Assembly: GCF_036373705.1 (NCBI RefSeq)
Contig: NC_089864.1
Coordinates: 2,722,501 to 2,786,500 of the forward strand
Reading direction: 5' to 3'
Length of the DNA stretch: 64,000 nucleotides
DNA from: Amia ocellicauda
Taxonomy: Eukaryota; Chordata; Actinopteri; Amiiformes; Amiidae
Shown: piece by piece, positions 57,355 through 64,000 of the stretch
How positions within the stretch are numbered: the stretch's first letter is position 1
Layout: the number at the start of each line of letters is the position of its first letter
Translations under genes and position numbers: made by a program
Notes under the pieces: model-generated
The model's database searches: none
What the model was told of the DNA's origin: nothing
The model's input: the letters and a program-made list of their open reading frames with translations, nothing else

Positions 57355-57590
57355 TGTGTCTCCCAATCCCCTCCACTCCTGTCTCTGTGTTGGTCTCTGT
57401 GGGGGACTCTGTCACTCTGCCCTGTAATGGATCAGCCTACAGAGGGACTCCTGAGGACCAGATCTACATTAAGTGACAGACAAATAGCCGGCGAGTCTTT
57501 AGAGTTCTGCTATGTTCTCCAGCCAAGGGGTCCGAGAACAGAACCAACAAAACCAAGAACCTGCTGTAGAGGATCAGACGGGTTAGACAA
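57355..57590 (+). pseudogene. V-type Ig domain exon, pseudogene
   Basis: It follows a (CT)n/TTTCCAG acceptor and a preceding intron nearly identical to that of the gene at 61393 (CTGTCCAGTTGCATTGTCTG). It reads VCLPIPSTPVSVLVSVGDSV, TLPCNGSAYRGTPEDQIYIK and then a stop exactly where the conserved Trp of YIRW should be. Later codons are out of frame. A hAT element lies 90 bp downstream. Confidence 0.8.
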
Positions 57591-57679
57591 TAAGCTCACT
57601 TTATCTCGCCCACTAGCTGTGATTGACAGGTGTCAGATTGAAAAAGAATACAGGAGGAATACAGGAGACACTTTGAAAT

Positions 57680-59245
57680 CAGCGGTTCTAGAGGCGGGGC
57701 CACGGGGGCCCTGGCCCCTGCTGAAATCTGATTGGCCCCTGATTGGCCCTCGTTCCATCAATCGTCGACGAGAAGAGCAACCGGAGAATTCTTCACAACG
57801 ATCACAGATGCAATTCCACCCCAAAACAATTGGCAGCACTGTGGCATTAATGTGTCGATGTAACTTGGGAGAAGAAGCAGTGCTTGAAACTAATGCGCGA
57901 AATCGATGGGAATTGCCAAAAAAAGGAAGAAGAAGAAGTGCTTTGGCTTGAGCGATACCAGAACATTCTTCTCTGACGTTATGCCAGTACGCGGGAGAAC
58001 AGTTACCCAACTTGAAAACAATTCTTGGTGAGTCACAAATCCTCGTGTTGGTTGTCATTAAAATATGAAAGGACCATCTGGTGAGCGTAGAGTCAATAAA
58101 GATGATGGGGAAAGCTTTAAGAGACGTGTACTACCCGCTGCTTGATTCAATGGCTGGTGAGTTGCAAAGACGGTTCTCTAAACCCAACTGCAAAATTATG
58201 AAGGGAATTCAAGCACTTCACCCACAAAGTGTTACCTTTTTGCAGGAAGAGGCTCTTTTTTCCTTTACAAAGATTTTTGACTCAGATGTTGAGGACTTGT
58301 CAAATGAGATGTATCAGATCAAGAGAGTGCTGGATAGGAAAGAGAAAACTGGAATGCAGAGATTGACCATGCTCCTTGAGTTGTTTCTGTTGCTTTTCTG
58401 GAGCCTTTCAGAGAGGTGTTCCTTGAGCTTTTCAGGCTTTGCAAGATTGCTGTAGTAATACCGGTAAGCAGTGCTTCTTGTGAGAGAAGCTTTTCAGCTC
58501 TAGCACTTATTAAAAACCACTTGAGGACAACCATGGGTGATGCCCGTTTGAGTCACTTGAGTGTCCTAAGCGTTGAATCCCGACGGGCCAGGTCATTAGA
58601 TTTGGATTAATTTGTCAGGCGTTTCAGCTCCAAGCATAGCAATCGGAGAATTCTTCTTTTTTGAGGTGTGTGTATGTGTGAATGAGCAAGTGAAAGAAAT
58701 CGAGTGAGAGAAAGATAAAGAGAGAGAGATTTTGAAGCTGGGAGGTGCAAGTTGTTGCTCCTACTACAGTATGTTAATGCTGCTTTGCATGTTCAAAATT
58801 GTTTATCTCATCAAAAAAGGGCTTAAATTGCAATTTGTTTTTCTGACAATGTGAAAAAGATGAGAAATAAGAAACAAATGTTTAGGTAAATATATCCACA
58901 CTGTGAATTGTATTTGGAAACTGTGTTATGGTAACATACGTACATGTTAAAATACATTTTTTTCTGTTCTGAATTTGCTGTGCTCTGCTGCACTTTACCT
59001 TATTGTGTGATTTATGCTTTGTGTCCTTTATGCACAGTATAAATAAATGAAAAAAAATAATTAAGAACTTTATTGACTCATATTTTTTATTAGAGCATTT
59101 GAAAAAGGAATGACTGCCGAAGTGTATTTGCACTGTACTGAATAAATTATTTTGTGTGCTTGAATAAACCCTGTACTTGGCCCCTGAATGTAACATGTGG
59201 CCCCTTAATGGCCCCTGTTACAGAAAAATCCTAGAACCGCCAGTG
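57680..59245 (+). mobile_element. hAT transposon, internally deleted, copy 2
   Basis: The element is 1566 bp, the same family as 49800-51363. It has the same right end and a left end with three bases missing (CAGCGGTTCTAGAGG). The perfect 8-bp target duplication is TTTGAAAT (57672-57679 and 59246-59253). The C-terminal transposase part (58081-58610) is almost the same as in copy 1 but frame-shifted near 58390. The 5' interior is different sequence from copy 1. Confidence 0.9.
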
Positions 59246-59253
59246 TTTGAAAT

Positions 59254-60015
59254 GTAAATGCGCACTGAGAAATTTAAATAGCAAAGTGGTAAAAGGGAAT
59301 AAATAAAGGTGAAATAAATTAATAATTAAATGTTGACATAAATACAGGAAAATGTTTTATATGTTTTATATTCTCCTTTGTATTTATTTTAATTGTGGCA
59401 TTAATAGTCGCCTATAATGGTGCCTATACATGCAGTAGGTCTGGGTGGTCTGGGTGGTGGCTGGCTGATCTCACAATGGTGAGCCGGATTCCCATGGCGC
59501 TTCACGGCATTTATCTATTGGGATATCCAGTCTTTTAACTTTTCTAATTATTTAAGCCCCTTTTAATAATTTTAATAATTCCAATCCCTCTGAGCGTTTT
59601 ATGTCCTGATTTTTAAAAATTAATACATTGGTATTTGAATCTCTACTTCCATGTTTTCATTGATTTGTAATCGCAGAGCAGTAAAAGCAGGTGTCTCCAG
59701 TGGCGTGCTGGGTAAACCCAATTCCCAGGCCTCAGCTCCGGATGCTTGTTACTGCCGGGGTGGATCACTTTGTGACGGTATCCCGTCAGGCGGTGCGACA
59801 GTGTTGCTGCCCAGATACAGGAGCGCAGTTTCGATTTAGCTCCCACTGCATGTGCCTTGTCTGTTTGGGTGAGACAATACTTTTTTGTTTGTTTTACCTT
59901 GTCTTATTACACACTGTGTGTTTAAGGGGGTCATGAGTCACATAAAGCGGACAATATTCCACACTTGTCCAATTCCAATTGTCATATTATGCGTTACTGT
60001 TGTCAGCAACTAAAT

Positions 60016-60017
<2 letters not shown>
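59254..60017. other. No recognised gene
   Basis: AT-rich, then a moderately GC-rich patch (59680-59860) with a few open frames that match nothing recognisable. Confidence 0.4.

Positions 60018-60060
<43 letters not shown>
60018..60060. repeat. (ATT)n microsatellite
   Basis: About 14 ATT units. Confidence 0.95.
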
Positions 60061-61379
60061 GCAGAAGCCGTAGTAGTACTAGTAGTATAATAAAACTAAT
60101 ATTTTTAAATATTATTTGTATTATTGTATTTAGGGTCGGTCGAGTTAAATGCGATGTACAGAAAAGCGATCATCTGAGAGATCCGTATTGCAGGAACCTC
60201 ACAATGAAAGAAACAAACAAACACAATTATAAAATTGACAACAATCTGTAAAATGTAGGAATGACTGCAAATATACATAAACGTGTCGCAACAGTTCAGC
60301 CTGAATGTTTCTCTTTGTCCACCATTTCCTGAGAGACAGTTGTGCTGTGAAGACGACGGAGAGGAGACTTATTATTACACATGTACCGTTATTAATCATC
60401 CGTGTGGCTTATGGGTCACTGAAGGGATGCTGTTTGGTAACTTTTCTTGAGGATTTAAAACAAATTATTATATTTGAAATGCCTTTTCTTTCTCCAAGGC
60501 GACTTCCGTAAACAACAGGAATTAGCTACGGTGACGTGTTGTGCAGAGCGTTTATTAATGGCACCGGTAGTACATGCTACATTCCTCCATAACGGACTAC
60601 GCGAGCCCTGGTATTATTATTGAGGAGGGGAGCCTCACCCCACCCTCACGATCTCCCCGTACATCTTCAATGTTCAACACAGACACAATTTATATGGCCT
60701 ATACACTTTACACACACAGCCAGCACCTGCAGCTGAGTCTCCTAAACCCCTCTCACTTCCCCGGGCAACCAGTTTAAGCCCTGGTACATTGCTGTGCCCT
60801 CCTCTCCATACTCTTTCACCCTGCAAAGGTTAACAAACAAATAATACAAAATAAAAGAATAACGTACACAGGTCGGCAGACGACAATCAAAAAAACTGTC
60901 CTACAATGTCCATACAGAGCAGTCCCTCCAGGAATATGGCATCCGTGGACTGTGACCCCTGTCCACTCATATGGGCAGTTGCTGACCAGCCCAGCTCCAC
61001 TAACAGTCCTGGAGAAGGCAAAGCACCCCTTCAGCACACCTGTGCCAGGCCTAGAGGTGCCCCTTTTCCTGTCCATCGTGGCATCTGTCAGGGAGATGTC
61101 AGGGGTTCAAGACAGGTCGTCTCTTTAATTTTGCGATGTTATGCCCCCGATGAAGAGTTCACACATGAGTTCTTTCCTCTCCACCTCGAAGATCTCCCAG
61201 AAGTCTTTGAGCACACCATGCATTATCATCACCATATTATTATAGCGAGTAGACCCTATGTGTTTTATTTTGTGCTGTATTGAAATTGTGTGCTTGTGAA
61301 AGAACATCATGTACATCACATGTACCCCCAATTCTTAACCATTATTCTGATTAACTCCCCATAATCTTTCTGTCTGCAG
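60061..61379 (+). promoter_or_regulatory. Upstream region of the Ig-superfamily gene with candidate splice acceptor
   Basis: No gene recognised. The end of the stretch, TCTTTCTGTCTGCAG at about 61365-61379, is a strong splice acceptor 13 bases before the ATG at 61393. As in the lectins, an untranslated exon further upstream is likely but cannot be located. Confidence 0.35.
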
Positions 61380-61392
61380 ATCTGTCTCTATA

Positions 61393-63328
61393 ATGGTCAG
61401 ATGGAATCTCATGTCTGGAATTGTCTTGGCAGGTAGGGGCCCACATTAAAACAGAAAAAAACATTTTAAGATGGTTTCTTTAATTACAATAATACATGAC
61501 ATGGCGTGATGATTATCGTTGCTGCTGCCCGTGTCCGCGTGGAAGAACATGCAAACTTCTCTGGGCACTCCAGTTTCCTCCCACCGTCCAAAGACGTGTG
61601 GTTTGGGTTGATTGGTTACTCTAAATTGCCGTGTGTGTGTTGTCTAATGATGGCTTCCCCACGATAAGTGGTTTCAAAGATGGATGGATATGACGTGTAA
61701 TGGTGAGTTAGGGAGGTGTATTTAAGATTACTTCTGTCTTTGTGTTGTGTGGATATGAAGTGGGCTGTCCAGTTGCATTGTCTGCTCTTTAAACCTCTCT
61801 CTCTCTTTGTCCCTCCAGTGTGTCTCCCAGTCCCCTCCACTCCTGTCTCTGTGTCGGTCTCAGTGGGGGCCTCTGTCACTTTGCCCTGTAATGGATCAGC
61901 CTACAGAGGTACTCCAGAGGACCAGCTCTATATTAGGTGGCAGACAAATATCCAGGGAGTCTATGAGTTCACTTATGGGCAGTTGTTCCCTGGACCTGGG
62001 TTCAAGAACAGAACCGAGATTCCCCTGGAGAGGATCAGACAGGGGGACTTCTCTCTGAGCTTCCAGCACACCTCCTTCTCTGACCAGGAACACTATGAGT
62101 GTTACTGTGAGTGCAAAGGCACAGACATTCAGTTTCTGGGACCCGTGGACCTCAGTGTTACTGGTACAGCTCTCTTTGTTCTTTATATTTATATTTCTCT
62201 CTTTATTATTATTTTTTCTCATCAGATGCTTGTGACCAGGGGCATGTGTAGCAAGTGGCCATGTCCCCCTGAAATTTGATTGACCACCCCAGTAGTCCCC
62301 TTCTCATCACTCCAAGTTTCTGGCCAAAGTAAAACAAATAAAATGTTTGCTCTGTCTGCACTGACTTTCAGTGACAGGCACTGGGATTATAACAAAATTT
62401 TTACCCACTCTAACTACTCAAAAACTACAAACCTGTCCTGAATTTATTATCATCAATAATACATTATTATTATTATTATTATTATTAGGCGCTTATTTTT
62501 TCTTAACTTATAAACATGACTGCTGTCACATTGAGGGGTGTAGTTGGGTATTTTATATCATTTTAGCTGGAGGGTAAAAGTATTTATTTAATTTGGCCCC
62601 AGGGCTCTTGCACAGTCAATGAGTGGTTCAGTCCTGGACCAGGAGTGATATGTAGTGTATTTGTATGCATGTGTGTGTCAGTGTTTATCTGTGTGTGAGA
62701 ACCCCTGCTGATCCTGACACTGTCCTGTGTCTCTGTCCCTCTCAGCTCACAGTGACTCCCTCTCCCTGTGGTCTGGAGCCGCCCTCTCCCTCCGCCTGTT
62801 CACTGCAGAGCCAGTGGAGGTGCTGTTTGCTGCTGCAGGAGAGGGAGCCTCTGTCTCAGTGTGCGCTGTGGAGAGGGGCGCAGCGAGCCGCCCTGGCCCC
62901 GGGTACGAGCACAGAGTGTCAGTGCAGAGCGGCTCTCTGACCCTGCGCTCACTCACAGCAGCTGACCAGGGAAACTACACAGTGAGGGAGTCTGGGACCA
63001 ACCGAACCATCAGCACCGTGTCTGTCACTGTTAATGTTACTGTGGGAGGTGAGGCTGTGGGACCACCATTCATTATGTCCCCTGCTGTTAAATGAGCTTA
63101 ATCAACCTGTCCCCGTAGATCCTAAACTCTGTCTCTTTTTCTTAACCTGTTCCAGAGAGTGGCCTTGCAGGATGGGCCATCGCTCTGATAGTGATCCTCA
63201 CCCTGGTCTTCATAGCCATCACTACACTGCTGTGGAAAATGAAGACTAAATGTTCATCTCTTTGTGAGCAAGGTGACAGGGTTACACAGGGACCTGGGGA
63301 AATGGAGAGCCTTCACAGTGAGGATTAA
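61393..63328 (+). CDS. Two-Ig-domain type I membrane receptor-like protein
   Basis: Exons 61393-61432, 61819-62163, 62746-63048 and 63156-63328 (TAA) have GT/AG borders, all phase 1, giving 286 residues. Exon 1 encodes a short signal peptide (MVRWNLMSGIVLA). Exon 2 is a V-type Ig domain with Cys in VTLPC, Trp in YIRWQT and Y-x-C in EHYECYC; its FKNRTEIPLERI segment resembles butyrophilin/B7-type V domains. Exon 3 is a second Ig-like domain with one Cys in VSVCAV, but Y-x-V (GNYTVRE) where the F-strand Cys is expected. Exon 4 gives the membrane helix (IALIVILTLVFIAITTLLW) and a short basic/acidic tail without an obvious ITIM or ITAM tyrosine. It is probably a cell-surface immune-type receptor or ligand; exact family is uncertain. 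Relics of close relatives lie upstream. Confidence 0.8.
61520..61690 (+). repeat. Dispersed repeat in intron 1 of the Ig gene
   Basis: Contains GGGCACTCCAGTTTCCTCCC and GTCCAAAGACGTG..GGTTGATTGG with CTCTAAATTG, ending in a GGATGGAT tail. This wording belongs to a very common repeat of ray-finned fish genomes. It is recognised from general knowledge and not classified further. Confidence 0.5.
62164..62745 (+). other. Intron 2 of the Ig gene
   Basis: Holds an (ATT)n run at 62462-62488. Near 62232 is a short CAGGGGCATGTG..GGCCATGTCCCCCTGAAAT stretch with hAT-end-like wording and no partner end. No exon seen. Confidence 0.5.
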
Positions 63329-64000
63329 TAGCGTGAGAGTAAATACAGTCCATGTTTTGAAGATCTCCACACTGATGGACACAGCTGTGAGAGGACCTTA
63401 GTGCCAGAGTGGGGTGCTGGGCAGGGTTAGGCTCTGGTCGTGAAGAGTTCCACTGCAGCAGAGTTTATAGATCACCCCTCCAACCATCAGCTACTAAAGA
63501 CTAGGAACATTCCACTCCTCCCTTTAGTATAATAGTAGTAGTAATTGTTGTAGTAGTAGTAGTGGTTATGGAAGTACTGTGCTGTAGAGAGCTGTGTAGG
63601 TGTAAACTCACATCCTCCCAGGAACACAATCAGTGACTTCAGTGACTCAGCTGCACAGCTCACTGGCTGACTGTGTGACATTGATGGGGTCCCAGTCTGT
63701 GATACCCACTGGCTGGGGGCTGCAGGAAGTCCCCTGGCCCATCTGCTCTGCTTCATCACTGTCTCCCTGGTCTGCTCGCTCATTCACACTAATCGCACAA
63801 CACTGCAGATCCTCTAACTGACTCCGTAACTCTCGGGGGCTTTTATAATCAATAATCATGTTACTAACAGATGAATGATGTAATAGTGTGTGTATATGTA
63901 GCTATGAGGTCTAGAAGTTATAATTTCATTATATTTCAGTGTGTGTGTGTGTGTGTCAAGTATGCTTTATCTGAAACTAACATTATTTATATATATATAT
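63329..64000 (+). other. 3' flank of the Ig gene
   Basis: No further coding exon is supported. Short (GTA)n and (GT)n runs occur near 63531-63562 and 63940-63956, and an (AT)n run at the window end. The transcript end of the Ig gene probably lies here, but no poly(A) signal can be chosen with confidence. Confidence 0.4.

Noticed and set aside
60906-61283. 125-codon plus frame upstream of the Ig gene as an extra exon or gene
   Set aside because: No domain, no matching splice logic with the Ig gene, and an equally long frame on the opposite strand; not supported.

Overview
The window looks like nuclear DNA of a ray-finned fish. It has small exons with GT/AG borders, fish-type C-type lectins, abundant Tc1/mariner, hAT, CR1 and L2 elements, a Ty3/gypsy remnant and many (ATT)n, (AT)n and (CT)n microsatellites. 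No bacterial, plasmid or CRISPR features are seen. The species cannot be named from sequence alone. Exon models below were assembled by hand from splice sites, reading-frame phase and comparison between the copies inside this window. Homology claims rest on family knowledge, not on a database search. || Main content: three tandem, same-strand copies of one gene encoding a secreted lectin with two C-type lectin domains (CTLDs). Copy 1 is 441-3341, copy 2 is 22433-30781 and copy 3 is 40642-47711. All three share the same five coding exons with identical phases, predicting 329, 328 and 328 residues. Each has a short signal-peptide exon, one exon per CTLD, and two exons for a conserved C-terminal tail without a membrane segment. 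The sugar-binding motifs differ between copies: QPD+EPN in copy 1, EPD+EPN in copy 2, QPD+KPN in copy 3. Their 5' and 3' flanks are also duplicated. A block upstream of copy 2 (about 13540-16172) matches a block upstream of copy 3 (about 36890-39255) and ends in a plausible untranslated-exon donor. || Between and inside the copies, mobile elements account for the size differences. These include a 375-bp hAT-type element with a clean target duplication in copy 1. Intron 2 of copy 2 holds an intact Tc1 transposase in antisense, a foldback element, an internally deleted Tc1 and a gag relic. Intron 1 of copy 3 holds an L2 LINE carrying an inverted duplication of its own 3' end. Intron 2 of copy 3 has a 1.4-kb insertion. 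Between genes lie CR1 LINEs, one scrambled and with another element nested in it. || From about 49 kb the window changes. It holds two hAT elements with perfect 8-bp target duplications, a gypsy remnant, a CpG-rich unidentified block, and an immunoglobulin-superfamily region. That region has pseudogene fragments at 55974-57590 and one apparently complete two-Ig-domain type I membrane protein gene at 61393-63328 (286 residues). Lectin and Ig-type receptor genes in tandem, with pseudogenes and heavy transposon load, fit a fast-evolving immune-type cluster.
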